A DNA stretch of 64,000 nt, from assembly GCA_951217055.1 (NCBI GenBank), contig OX578278.1:40955115-41019114 (forward strand), in the 5' to 3' direction. Made by a program: the position numbers and the translations under genes. This stretch comes from Gerris lacustris (Eukaryota; Arthropoda; Insecta; Hemiptera; Gerridae). Below the pieces are notes generated by a model. It was not told the DNA's origin and made no database searches. It saw nothing but the letters and a program-made list of their open reading frames with translations. Below are positions 1-12,848 of the stretch, piece after piece (positions within the stretch are counted from its first letter, which is position 1; each line of letters starts with the position of its first letter).

Positions 1-351
1 ATATTTCCTGTTTTGCAGTCATTGGATGTTTATCTATCACAAATTTGAGACCCGTCAAAATGAAGATTACGTAAATATGGCAAAACAAATAAAATAACTT
101 GCGGATTTTTTCCGAACTAACTTTCCGTACAGCGAAATTTGCTGAAAACCAATAAAATTCTGCTGAAAGATGGCTAAAAGTATTAAAATAATGCATTGTC
201 ATCGTGTTCTGAGCTATGCTAAAAGTTTCAAATGTCTAGCTATTGGGGAAGTTAGTTAGAAATCGAAATAAAAACGTAGTAAAAATGCTGTTTTTGAAAG
301 TTTATTTTTCAAATTTTTCCCGGGGGAGGACCCCCGGACCCCCCTTCTATA

Positions 352-366
352 GGGGGGGGGGGGGGG
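352..366 (+). repeat. 15-base G run
   Basis: A pure G tract next to cccccggacccccc. It is one of eight G/C runs of 10-18 bases in an otherwise AT-rich window. Confidence 0.9.
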
Positions 367-597
367 TAGAGGGTAGGTTGTAGTTTAGGCACCTATATAT
401 ATATATATCCAAAAAAATTAGCCCCCCCCTAAAGGCAACCCTGGCTACGCCCATGTACTAATTATTAAGTTTGTTTATTAATTATTAATTGATCTGTTGT
501 TCAACTCCTTGTGGCAGTGTGTGGTTTTATATATTTTTTTTCCTCGTTGTTATTATAAATGATTTGTAGCTGTTATAGATTTGATTTCTTCCACCTT

Positions 598-960
598 TTT
601 ACTTTCTCATATAAAGAGAAAGTATTGTGATAGCGCGAAAATTCGGTTTTGAGATCCCCTGAGTCCAAATAATATTGAGTTCGCTATATTTTTCCTGTGT
701 GCGCGTCAAAACGATCTTTTATATTGGAAAGTTTCACGTTTTTATCTCTTTTGGTTCAAAAGTTATTGGAACCGTACAGAGTGACAGACGGACACAGGAA
801 CGAAACTATAAGGGTTTCTTTTTTTGGTTTTACCAACGAAACCCTAAAAAGAGGTTTTTTTTTTTTGGAACGAAGTTCCTTATGGCACGTTCTGGAGCCC
901 GGGAGTGAATCCGAAAAAACGACCAAAATCACCGTCACAAAATCACCGTCACGAAATCTA
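598..960 (+). repeat. family A fragment
   Basis: It begins ttactttctcatataaag and agaaagtattgtgat.gcgcgaaaa, the terminal words shared with the other family A copies. It continues with a stretch mentioning gagtgacagacggacac and ggaacgaagttcc. Short open frames here (675-908, 697-978, 756-938) overlap each other and are not genes. Confidence 0.6.
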
Positions 961-1110
961 CAGATGACGATAACTTGAGTAAAAGATCACCGAGTTAGAT
1001 CAAATTTGGTACACATGTTCACTTTACCAATGCCCAGGCTGAGTTCGTCGGAAAACGTTATCCGCCCAAGCGTTCACGCGCAACGCTCGCGTAAACGTAA
1101 GCTTCAAAAG
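960..1110 (+). repeat. family C dispersed repeat
   Basis: This is the sister copy of 38795-38945, same orientation, sharing ATGACGATAACTTGAGTA and GCGCAACGCTCGCGTAAACG. It is GC-richer than its surroundings. Confidence 0.8.
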
Positions 1111-2399
1111 ACGGGAAAAAGTGTTATTAAGGAAGCCTGTTACTTGACGTGTTTTGATTATTTTTGTTATATATGTCAAATATGTCACTTTGTTAACTCT
1201 AATTATGAATAACTCTAATTAGCTCCCGAGGCACAGCCGAGGGACATAATTATCGCGAGGGGAATAATGGCACTTTACTCACGAGGTACATACAATATTT
1301 TATCTCCAGTAGGAAGAAAATACACATTTTCGTCCATAGCACAGTTTTTATTTATTATTTTAATAAATAACAATAATTTTTAGCACTTTTAATAGCAGAT
1401 ATAAGAGATTCAATATTAAAAACAAATAAGAATTGGAATTAAACTCAAATAGAAGGTTATTTAGATGCAGGTTATAATATTGTAAACAAAGATAAACATG
1501 TTTAAAAAAGCGCAGTGCCGCCAACTTGATTTCAACAACTTCATTTTATTAGCCATACATTTTCTATTATTTATAAAATAATTAAGTGTAGTCTATACTT
1601 CCGTACTGAATATTAATTATAAACCCTCTTTATCTCTTCACCTATTGATCCTAGCAACATAATGAATAGGACCTTTTTCGTAGAGCATTTTATATAAAAT
1701 AATTTTGAGGCTTTAGTTTTTGAGTTATTCACAGAAAATTAAACAGTGGGACCTTTACGGCCCTCCCCCCACTTTGCAAAGCCTCCCACCAATGTGAACT
1801 TTTATTATGTTGTTTAAGATACCTCTCCCTACATCTATACCAAATTTCGCTTCTGTTGGACTTTTTCCCCCTATTCAGCTATTTTTGGTCTTAATTTCCT
1901 GGACTATTACTCCTCTACGGTTGGTCAGAGAGAGAAAACTATAAGAACCAAATGTATAGATAATTGATAATTACATAATAAACAATTTTTACTTGGACAT
2001 TTTTTCCCTAAACCTCATAGTTAGGCTAGTAGACGCAAACAATTGTATTTTCACCGCTATTTTCCAAGATGGTGGCTAGATCACAACTTTTTTTTCGGGG
2101 ACTTTATAGGATTTCAATCAGGATGCCCCAGAGATAATTTGTACAAAGTCTCTTACTTGTATGACGCATTTTTGTAAACAGCCCTTTTTTTGCTTAAAAT
2201 GGCTGGACTATGTATATTTATAGTAAGACGCTTGCTTTAATAATACAAATAATGATTTTCTTTTAATTTTGCCTTAGCTCTGCTAGGTACAAACAGTTCG
2301 TTACTTTTAATTTTGTTTCTTTTCTAACTCCGCCATGTATAAGTAGTTAGCAATGTATACGTACTTAGCAGTGTGATTTTATAATTTATATTTAATGAA

Positions 2400-2965
2400 A
2401 AATGTAAGGAACTTCGTTCCTACCGGGTGTCCCGCGACACCACACGTATTTATTTATTTTTTTAATGTCTGTCTGTCGTCTGTGCAGAAGTGTGGAGCCT
2501 AAACCATCTGGGCCGATTTTGATGAAATTTGGCATACAAAATCATACCTCGAGGTAAAATCAAGAAATAAATGTTAGCTCCAAATTTGGGGGGTGCTACC
2601 CCCTATAAACTATGAAAAGAAAAGATTTCTCGACAACGGTTCCGACGATTTTGATAAAAAAATATTTAAATTTAAATATAAAAAAAATTAAATGGACTAC
2701 ATTTCAGAAGAAATGTAGTCCATTTAAATACCAATCGATTTAAATTACGATTTAAGCCGTTTTTCCGGGAAAAGTCTAGTTCTTTAGAAAATAGTTTTAA
2801 ACGCAGACGGAGAGAGGCCGGGTTTGATTCCCTGCCGAGGAGAGGTTAATTTTATGATACATTGTTATTTTTATAATACATTTTGATAAAATGTTCAAAT
2901 AATAATTAAATAAATGTAGGTACCTAAGAACTTGAAAACTAATAGGTACTTCTTTAGATTGTTAC
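2400..2965 (+). repeat. family A dispersed repeat (plus orientation)
   Basis: The order of blocks is: ggaacttcgttcctaccggg, gtctgtctgtcgtctgtgca, GGGCCGATTTTGATGAAATTT, CATACCTCGAGGTAAAATC, CTCGACAACGGTTCCGACGA, AATGTAGTCCATTTAAATAC, then GAGAGGCCGGGTTTGATTCC. The same order, inverted, is at 45290-45880 and 60580-61115. The last block resembles a tRNA B box (GGTTCGATTCC). Confidence 0.85.
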
Positions 2966-3178
2966 TCCCTTATGTTGTTTTAGAATATATAATATGACTT
3001 TGACTAAATAACTATAAAGAAAAAGGGGTGTTTAGGGATGTCAATGTACATTTTGACAAAGGAATATCACACTTCTGTTTCTACAAGGGGAGTAACAGTA
3101 TAAAGAAGAACACTCCGTACACATTCTTTAGATTGTTACTCCCCTCTGTTTTTAATAAGGGGAGTAACAATTTAAAAA
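2948..3178. repeat. foldback with TTTAGATTGTTACTCCC arms
   Basis: TCTTTAGATTGTTACTCCC occurs at about 2953 and 3124. The inverted forms GGGGAGTAACAGT and GGGGAGTAACAATTTAAA occur at about 3089 and 3158. The 3124-3178 part can fold as a hairpin with about 18-base arms. It is probably a small MITE remnant. Confidence 0.6.
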
Positions 3179-3265
3179 AGTGCCAATTGGACACGGACCG
3201 ATTTTTTTTTATTTGCTTATCGTTTTGAAGTCGAATTATAAATCTAATCCTTACATCCCTCCCCT

Positions 3266-3283
3266 CCCCCCCCCCCCCCCCCC
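3266..3283 (+). repeat. 18-base C run
   Basis: A pure C tract between TC-rich sequence and ttatccccg. It is the only long C run on the plus strand; the other seven are G. Confidence 0.9.
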
Positions 3284-5442
3284 TTATCCCCGTTATTTAA
3301 TTCTAATTAGGAAAAGCATGAGATAGATCGTTTGGTTATTTATAGTTCTTATTATGTATAGAAGTCTGAGTTAATATATGTATTTCTATTGTTTTGTCAT
3401 TTCGTATTGTTTAGTTTGTCGCTGCTAGATACCTTGAAAAGCGAGGCGTGTGGTAGCTCATTGCAGTGTTGTAAGGGGGGCACTCAGACTGTAGTAGGGG
3501 TGAAGACGTTCTAAGGAGTAGGGGGCGCCGCGTCCTACTGACCCCATTCCTTCACCCTCAGGGGGCCCCCCTTAAACAGTCTCAAACTAAAATGAAACTA
3601 ATGTCTCTATCACATAGTAAGAAAAGATGCAAATCGCTAATTTATATTATGAATTTAATGGACAGAAATCACCTGGAAATAAAATCTTAATAACTATGCT
3701 CAACACAATTTACGCATACCTTTCTCAAAGTGAAAAATGTTAATATTTTCAAAATTTTCCTGTATATTATATTAATTTAGGTTTAACTATTAAAATAAAG
3801 ATAAAAACAAAATGAAATACGCTTTTCATTTTTTAAAAAATATAAATATTAAGGAAACTTGGAAGATATCAGGTCAAGTTATTGTTTTGCTCCATAGCAA
3901 TAATTTTGATTTAAAAATAAAATAAAAATTAATTAATGCTATAAAATTAGGTTTAGCTGCTTGTTCTTCTTTATTTAGCGAGCCCTAGCGCCAGCGCACT
4001 GCTCACCAAATAGTCTTACTCTTTGCTTCCTCTCCTCTTTCCAAGCTCAATGGTACTTATGTATTCAGGTTGATCTGGGTCTAGTTAAGTGTTTAGGTGA
4101 CTTGATTGTAGTTAGTCTGTGTTGTGTGTTGTGTAAGTAAGTCGTCAGAGTGCGAAGACATGAGGTTTGAATTCAGAAGGAAAGAGAACATGATAGTTGG
4201 TCGAATTTCATTGCCAAACTTCTAAGAACAACAATATAGGTTAGTGTGTCACCTCCTTTACTCAAATACTATCTACTTCGCATCAACTATGTCTGTACTC
4301 TGCTTTTTTTCTCTTAGATTTATTTAACCTAAATAAAGATCTAGAACTCATTTACACTTGAATACTAAGTAAAGACCTAAATATCATTTACACCTAACAC
4401 TGAAAATAGATTTAGAAATCATATACATCGAACAAAAACTCAATGAACAAAAAATCATCCGTTTTTGATTGTTTATTTCGTAATATAAATGTAATTGGTA
4501 CTAATAAGTAGAAACTGTAGTACATAAGACTGGTTTCAAACACTAACTGTCATCATTACAGAACATGATTCTTTTAAACATACATTAACATGAAATTACT
4601 AATTTAAGCAAATATTTAGGATATTAGTGTGATGTGAAAGAGATAAGTATATAAGACAAGTAGAGACAAGTATATAAGTCTACATAATATACGTATATAG
4701 GGAAAAGGTATAGTGTGTAATTATGAACATTTTTTATTTATATTTACAAATTTTAAATCTCCTGTGTCCAATTAATGAGGTTTTGCCTAAAACGATCTTA
4801 CCAGGTTGGAAATCGATCCCCAACCTACCTAAATATTTTATTAAAAACTAGGTTTTCCTTTATAAAATGAATAAACTAGCTAAATTGCTACTTAAGGGAC
4901 TATAATTTGCTAGACTTTATAGTTTTATCTTTGACACTTCAAATTATTGTGGTTTATAACCCTTATACCTTGATTTTTTTAAAATAGAAATCGAAATGTC
5001 CGGTGTTTTTATATTGAAATGTTTTTGTATTGATAGATTATTTGGTCAGTGGTGGTTTACTCATTTCTGTAAGTGTTTAAAATAAAAGAACGTAAAAGAA
5101 TGTCCCCCTAACAATTTCCCGAAATATATTAAATATGTTTAAAGATTTGTTATTTCTTAGTTATTATTATTAATTATAGGTATATGATGACTTACTTTGT
5201 TTAGCCTCTTGGTTTCTTAATTATTTAAATTAATCCTTTTATATTCAATGTGCTATCTCTTTTTAATGAGTAAAGCTTTTTATTATTCTAAAATTAATGC
5301 GTTTTTTAATTAAGACAAATGTGCCTATTTTTTCCCCCGCTAAAATAAAAGAATAGGATTTTCTTTTGAAAAAAATATATCAACTTTTAGAATTTTTTAG
5401 AAAAGCAAAGTGAGTGAAGTAAATAAAGAAAAATCTCCTTTT

Positions 5443-5985
5443 AATATAAACAGACCTTGAATTTATACAAACCTGTGTTTTAACACTTTACAGTGTTGAT
5501 TTGAATTCCTTGAAAAATCCCCCCGACTTTCTATTCTAAATAAAGATCTATTAATCTTTCACGTATATTGTTGTTTTTTTAAACCCTGAACAAAAGTAAT
5601 TTTATTTTTCTTTATTCACTTTTTATATGTACTAAACTGTACAGCCATTGTTCCAATTTATTTTATTATCGTTAAATAATGCGAGATTATAAACCATTTT
5701 AATTTTTTAATCATAATATAAACAGACCTTGAATGTTTACAAACCTGTGTTCTTCACTACACAATGCTGTTTTAAATTCATTGGAAATCCTTCGGCTTTC
5801 TATTTTGAATAAAGATCTATTAATCTATCGCGTCATTCTTTTTTTTTTTTTTTTTAAGAAAACCTAACCGAAGGTAAATGTATTTTTTCTCTGTTACATA
5901 TGCTGCCAAATTGCACTGCCATTGTTCTAATTTATCTTTTTAAAATGTGTTTAAATCATGATAACACCTGATTAAAGTTAATATT
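5443..5985 (+). repeat. tandem duplication, 272-bp unit, two diverged copies
   Basis: The words aatataaacagaccttgaa, acaaacctgtgtt, AATAAAGATCTATTAATC and gccattgtt.caattta recur in the same order from 5443 and from 5715. The copies have drifted, with a longer poly-T in the second. No coding sense is seen. Confidence 0.85.
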
Positions 5986-6202
5986 TTTTTTTGGTTGTTC
6001 AAGGGAATTATAAAAATTAAATAAATTGGCATCCTGACAGCTGGATTCCTTGTTGCCTTATTTCTTTGGGCTGTTTTATTTAATTGTATGATTTTTTTTT
6101 ATTTACTCCTTTTTTTACCAAGAATAATTATCTTCTTGGAAATTTTAAATAATGAATATTATAAATCTTAATACTCTGTAAATTAGTAATTAGTATTTTT
6201 TG

Positions 6203-6336
<134 letters not shown>

Positions 6337-8151
6337 ATCATATATATACCATTTATTCTTGTTATGTTAAAATCAATTACTAAACCTAATGTATATTCTA
6401 TTTATTCTTGTTATGTGAAAATCTAATTACTAAACCTAAGTCGTTATCTTAATGTGTTATGAAATAAAATTTAACTAAACGTTATCACAATAGGAAAAAC
6501 ATTCTAAATAATGTATAAGTTATATTTATAATATTATAGGCTAAAAAATATAGCGCAATATGTTTTATAAAAATAGAAGAAGAAAAATGGCAACACTGTG
6601 TCTGGAGGAGAAAAACCTAATCAAAAAAGGAGGACAGGGGTTGGATAAAGGGTTAGATAACCTTTTACAACTGAACTTAACCTTCCTTATTCATTCTTGT
6701 AGCAGGTTTTTACTATGTAGTTTTAAATATAAAACAAAAAATATTTCTAAGAACAAAATGTCGAATTTCTTCAAAAAGTACTCCGACATTTCCCGACACA
6801 TTCTCTTCTAACTTATTTTACGCGAAAAACCACAATAAAATTAAATTGAAGAAAAACATGGTTAAAGTTTGAGCTTTTTTTATACATAGTGATATGAGAA
6901 GAAAATAAATGAACTTGTTTTTTTAAACAATTTTACGATTTCTGATGTACATATAAACATTGTCAACAAATCAGTGAAATTGGATTTGTTTAGAGTCTAT
7001 CACATAAAAATATTTTAGAGTAAACAAATGTTTCATTAAAAACATCATACATATATAGTAGGTTTTTGAAGTAAAAATATTATGTTCTTATATGCGCTAG
7101 CGTACAAATTTATGATTTAGATATTATGTACCAACATTAAATTATTTTTGCTACTGACCTTAATGAAGGTAAGGGTGTGGGTGTGATTATTCTAACACTA
7201 ACTTTGTTATACCTCCGAATTAAATAACTTGTGTCTGTCGCTCAACATTTTAGCAAACCACTATATCTTTTAAACTACACACTTACTTTTTATGAAATTA
7301 AGAGGTTATGTCATTATTAGTCCAATGTTGGCCCCTTCTTTCTAACTTTCTATGCAATTTAATATTACTTAAAAATAGGTATGACCCAACTGGGGAACAA
7401 AATAAATTTTTTTTCTCAACCCCTATACCTTTAGAAAAACATTTTCATGTTTTGTCGTACGTAGTTCACAGATAGTTCTATTTAAATCGTCTGTATTAAA
7501 TAATAATACACTCGTAGCATAAAAAAAGTGACCTCACTGAAAAGAACCAACAACCGATCCAAACAACCACTTTCAGTTTCTAGCGTGAACACAATATTTT
7601 ATTGTGTGTTGTACCACTCTAATGGGCAGAGTGTTTTAAATTTCTCCTGCAGTATGCACGAACTGTATAGGTATACAAATATAGGGTGCAAAATTAGATT
7701 TAGAATGTTTGATGGATTTACACGGTTTAGACTCCCCTGAGTCCAACAAAAATTTGCAACAAGTCCAACAATCACGTGCATGGAAATGTAACTGTAATTA
7801 AATGTTATATGTATACCTATTCAGAAAAAGCGTACCCTTTGGTGATTGGGAGCTTTAATTTCATCTATAAATTTCGAGTATTCTAATGCTCTAAAAATTG
7901 TGAATAATCCATGAGATAAAAAAGCTAAATGCTAGAAATTTTTTTAATTAAAATAAATGTGTAAATTTATTCCATTTAAATACTAATGCAACTTTAAGAT
8001 TAGCTTTCCCTTGCTTACTAATTACCTCGGAAAATTGTCATCCAAGATGAATTATAGAGACTATCACTTTATAAATGTCTATATAAAAAGGGGTTTTTGA
8101 TTTTTTGATTTCTGAATTATATATTCTGCTGCTTATTAATGTAATTAAACA

Positions 8152-8363
8152 AAAAATGAACCTATTTAATTGTGGTTGAAGTGTTATTGTTTTATATGTA
8201 GGATAATGTATAGCTATTGTTATAAAGTTATATTTATAAGTTAGCAGGTGTGCTAAGATGGAAGTGTTGAGAGTGTTGTGAGGAATAATATGGTAGAGTA
8301 ATTATACATGCCAGACATGAACTAGGCCTCGGCGCTTGGATAAAGCACAACTTTATCGACGCA
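8152..8363 (+). repeat. family D dispersed repeat, plus copy
   Basis: It matches the inverse of 27233-27428 over about 200 bases: ttagc.ggtgtgctaagat, GTGTTGTGAGGAATAATATG, ACATGCCAGACATGAACTAG, cacaactttatcgacgc. The two copies are 19 kb apart in opposite orientation. Confidence 0.85.
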
Positions 8364-11300
8364 ATAGCTCACCTTGTTCTCTCAGGTAATTTGTAAAGCA
8401 CAAACCGACCAATTAACAACGCCAGTTTACTTTCAATCTCATCTTTCGTTTTAAGATTACAAATAATTATAAAACTTCAAAGGACAGAGCAATTGGGGCC
8501 CGCGTTACCGTTCTCGTAACTCCGCCCGCCTAAAACCTAGGTCTAAACACCTACAGATCCAGGTGAGTTGGAATCCAAAGAGAGGTAACACATGTTTCAC
8601 ACTGATGTTCGCATCGAATAGAAGAGTAAAATAATCGGATTCCCCGTCTAGTAATAACCTAATCACGTGATTAATCGGTACGTGATAAAAACTGCAAAAA
8701 GTGAAAATTCCTAAAACGAGAAAGTGCACAATTATGGCGGCACTATTTTGTTTTCGACTACGATTTTGACGTCATAACCTGACGGACATCAACATACATC
8801 ATTTTACTGTTTTTTTTTTTAGAATAATCTGTCATAATTTCAACATTGTTGTAATTTAACAAATCTTATATTTACAGATTAACATTGATATCTTGCACAG
8901 TACATTTTTTTTTTATAACTATACGTACAGTCTTGATATATTACCACTTTTAGGGAGGTTTCAAAAGGGTAGAATTGCCCATATGTATCAATCATCAGTA
9001 TATCTAGTCATGGTTCGAATCTCAGGGAGGGAAGACATGTTTGGGTCATTTTCAAATAAAATGTACCTTTAGGGAAATCAATTTGGCTACTTTATAGAAA
9101 ATTAAAATAAGCCTTAGACATGATGATATTGATTATTCTGACACATCAAGGACTTAGGATGACATTTTCGTTCAAGAACAGTTTTTTCGTTGTCAGTTTT
9201 CAAATTCATTTACATATATATGAACATATATACATTTGAAGCAAGAAATTTTCACCTTATAAGCCATAAAATGACCCTGATTATCACAATAATAGACAGA
9301 TATCTGATCAATAAACCTAAAGGTTTTTTTATTTTTTATTAATATGATTTTTTTTAGTTACAATAAAATGGTAAAATCTTGGGACAGAAAAGGTACATTT
9401 TATTTGAAAATGACCCGTTTAACTCTGATGATAGATTTGTGTTAATCTTAAAGTTAGCGAAAAGTGAAAAATAAATTTTTAAAAATTATCTTTGGAACTG
9501 GGGTTAAAATATCGGATAATTATAAATCAATTATAAAATAAACACAAATATCAGCCGAAGACAAATTAAAATATCCATGTCTTCTTGTGAAATCTTAGTG
9601 GAGTATGTCGGTCACAAAAATAATCAAAAAAATAAAATGACTTTTTTCAAAAGATTTAGTCGTAAATGTCAAATGATATATTATGAATGGAGGTGACAAG
9701 CCACAGAGAAAACACAAGATTTAAGGCACTTAGATGTTTCACTAAAAACAAACTATTTTTAGTCACAATTTATGTGTTTATAAGTTTATATTGAATGTAA
9801 ATCTCAGCTGGAGATGTTGCGTTGACTTGTCGATGGAGCATTATACCAACATGTGGCCTCGTCTGAACCGACCAGCACGTTTCTAATCTACTTCTCCAAC
9901 GATGTCGTCATCTTATTTCTTCTCTCTATCTTCTTTTTCTTTTGTCGTTCCATTTATAAAATAAGTTACTTTGGTAAGAGAGCCGATTTAGGTTCGTGGT
10001 GGTCCTAGATACCAGGATTAAAATATCAGAAAGGAACATCCCCTGGAATTCGTAGTTCAAATTTGTTTAGCTGGAGTATTTTATTTTTAACTTAATAGGT
10101 TATATATCTTTGCCTTTCCATTGATTTCCAAGCATTTTTAAATGTTAATTTTCCAAGAAAAGCAAAGTCTCTTGCCTCCTTTCCTTAAAACACCTGGGTT
10201 GAAATGTATATACATATTTATTAATAGGTGTGCTTAGCTTACATACTATTGAACATAATTTTTCCAAATTTTAATAATGTAAGAAACTAACTTCAGACTA
10301 ATCTTTAGAAGATTAGTCTCGACTCAACTACCCTCCTTTTAGGGTTTTGATACCGTCCTGCTTCTGGTAGTTCGTCCGTCCGTCCGTCGCATCTTGGATC
10401 ATATCTCCCGACCTATTGCAGCTAGAGATTTGAAATTTTGTTTTACTTGTAAAACTTGTTGGCCAAAAACAGGAATCATGTGGCGAACTTCACAATTCAA
10501 AATGTCTTCAATCAGTGAGCAATTGCGAGCGAAAAAAAAAAATGTAGGAAATTATATGACCGAAGAAACCCTTTTAGTAGCTTGCTGGCATTTTTTTTTA
10601 GTAACATAGTGGCATTTTTAAGTACTTGACGGTATTTTTTAATTTACCCCTATTTTTTCCCTATGGAATTGAATTTTAGAAAATCCCTTGATAGACTTTA
10701 TATTATAGAAATTATCAAACAAAGGAAAAAAAAATGATTTCAGTGATTAATCATGTTAGTGAGGGGACTGGTTCCATTTACATATATGGTCGCTATCTTA
10801 AATCAAACTGGCAGATTTGAAACTCCTAAAAAAATAACAAAAAAAAAAACAAGTACCTATATTCTTTTATAAAAATACCAAGAAAATAACAATATTCTTC
10901 TCGTACTAAATATGTCCATATGCTCAATAATTTCCTTCAGGTTGTCGCTATTAATCGAAATTCCTTGTAAAAATAATTCTATATAGAGTGGAATAATCCT
11001 ATATATACAGTGGGAAATCGCCCCTAAATTTTTCTTTTACTTATTTATTAACTAACTAATTTTCCCTGGAAACCGACTTCAAACATATAGAAAAATTGAA
11101 GTACATATCTGATTATCCTGATCAGCTATAAAGCGTTGTAGGTATTTTAAAAAGTAAAATATCTCTGATTTTTTTTTTAAATGTGTACAACAAATTATAG
11201 AACTTTAAATGTAATTGATGACACAAGATCGGATGACATGTTTCTGCTTTATTTTCTGTTTATAATATCCATATATTATATGCTTTAAATGTTTACTTAA

Positions 11301-12307
11301 GGTAATTAAAGTTTTAGAGTTGGTTTAATTTTATTTCATTTCTCTTTCTGGAGTTAAAAATTAATTTTTCAAATTTATCAAGCCTCGAGTTATAACAATA
11401 CTGATGATGTCTCCCAAATTTCATTAAAATAAATTCTGTATTTTAATTCAAATAAATCCAATCTTGTGGTGGAACATCGGTGTAGCCGAATGGTATCTTT
11501 TGCATTTAGCAGAACTTCAAACTTGTAAATCTTTTAAGACATCTTTTGTTCAAAAATAAAGTGATGAAATCTAACTAGAATGATTAATAACTTGAAAGAA
11601 ACAACTCAGAAAAAGATTACAAAAAAAATAAGCATGTATGTATAAAGCAAGGTGAATCCTTGTTAAAAAAACATTAAAATAATAGTAGAAACCTCAGGAG
11701 TCGTTCAAGGATCCTGTGCAACCTCATTGCGGGGAATAAAAAAAAGAAAACTGTTGAAACAAAAAAAGGAAAAATCGTGACCATTTCATTGGCTGACTCA
11801 TTTCAACCAATAAAAAAACGAAATGTACTTGGAACACTGAGTGTAACTACTCGTAACTTACTATGTACTAACCAATCAAAGATCAAGGAAACGTTTGTGG
11901 CATCTTATGTTCTTGTCGATTAACGTCTTGGTTCGATAACTCTGTTATATCAATGACGTAGATTAGTAAGATTGACAACTCATTTATATCGATAACGCAA
12001 TGATTCGGACAGGACTTCGTACAGAATGGAAATGAGCTTTAGTATTTTTATTGAATAAATTTGGCTTTCAACCACAAATGGTTGTAGTAAATAAAACTTG
12101 ACTCATAATCATACGCTTATTAGTTAAATATAAAAAATAATTATACACATGTAACCCCAAAATCTGAAGTTTTATTCTAATATAAATTGAAGTGAGTAAG
12201 TTTGAACAAAAACTCTCGGTAGAAAAACTATTTTATAGCAGTGGTGTTCAGTGGTGTTGAAAGTTTTTCATGTGGTTTAATATGCGCCACTGGCTTTACC
12301 CCTTGTT

Positions 12308-12451
12308 TCAGCAGTGTATCTCACAGGTCCAGGTCCACAATGTAACGTCATATCGGCCAGGCACTTTCACTCTCGTCATGAAAGTCCCTCCCACTCTGAC
12401 ACCACTGGACTGCTCGCAGGTTCCGTTGTATGATCCAGAGACTCCGTTATC
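12308..12451 (-). CDS. candidate coding exon of unknown protein, antisense (low confidence)
   Basis: On the minus strand, an acceptor-like agctaatcag is followed by 47 codons with ordinary, GC-richer codon use: DNGVSGSYNGTCEQSSGVRV, then a GGTFMTRVKVPGRYDVT stretch, ending WTWTCEIHC and TGA. The high Gly/Thr/Trp/Cys content could suit a secreted domain, but I recognise no family and see no partner exon. The frame also stays open upstream to an ATG at 12511. It may equally be a repeat fragment. Confidence 0.22.
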   Translation of the reverse strand, partial: DNGVSGSYNGTCEQSSGVRVGGTFMTRVKVPGRYDVTLWTWTCEIHC

Positions 12452-12739
12452 CTGATTAGCTTTGCTCCTTGCCAACGACTCCGCCACTGAACCCCCTCCT
12501 CCAACCCTCACCTAACACCACACTTTAAAAGCAATTGTTCTTCGTTTCCCATCATGTTTGTTTGCTGTTTTTTTTTTTTTTTTACATATCTTCGCCATTT
12601 TAAGTGGCTATGAAATTGCCTTAGGTTGAAGGAACACGAATCTTCTTTTAAGGATTTTTTAAGAACGCCTAATATTGAAATAAAGTATATAACTGTTATT
12701 TCTAAATAAACTACAGTTTTATTTAAGGCATAGGTGTGT

Positions 12740-12848
<109 letters not shown>

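Noticed and set aside
675..978. Three overlapping short open frames on both strands
   Set aside because: They lie within family A/C repeat sequence, contradict one another and match no domain I know.
4080..4250. Possible promoter/5' exon near gttgtgtaagtaagtcgtca
   Set aside because: No convincing TATA/initiator pair or coding start. Donor-like words are common by chance.
8490..8580. GC-richer stretch with GATCCAG|GTGAGT, a possible untranslated first exon of the kinase
   Set aside because: Only the donor-like signal supports it. No promoter or transcript evidence can be seen.
11475..11540. tRNA-like sequence (TGTAGCCGAATGGTATC)
   Set aside because: The A box is suggestive but no closing stems or clear B box follow; too weak to list.
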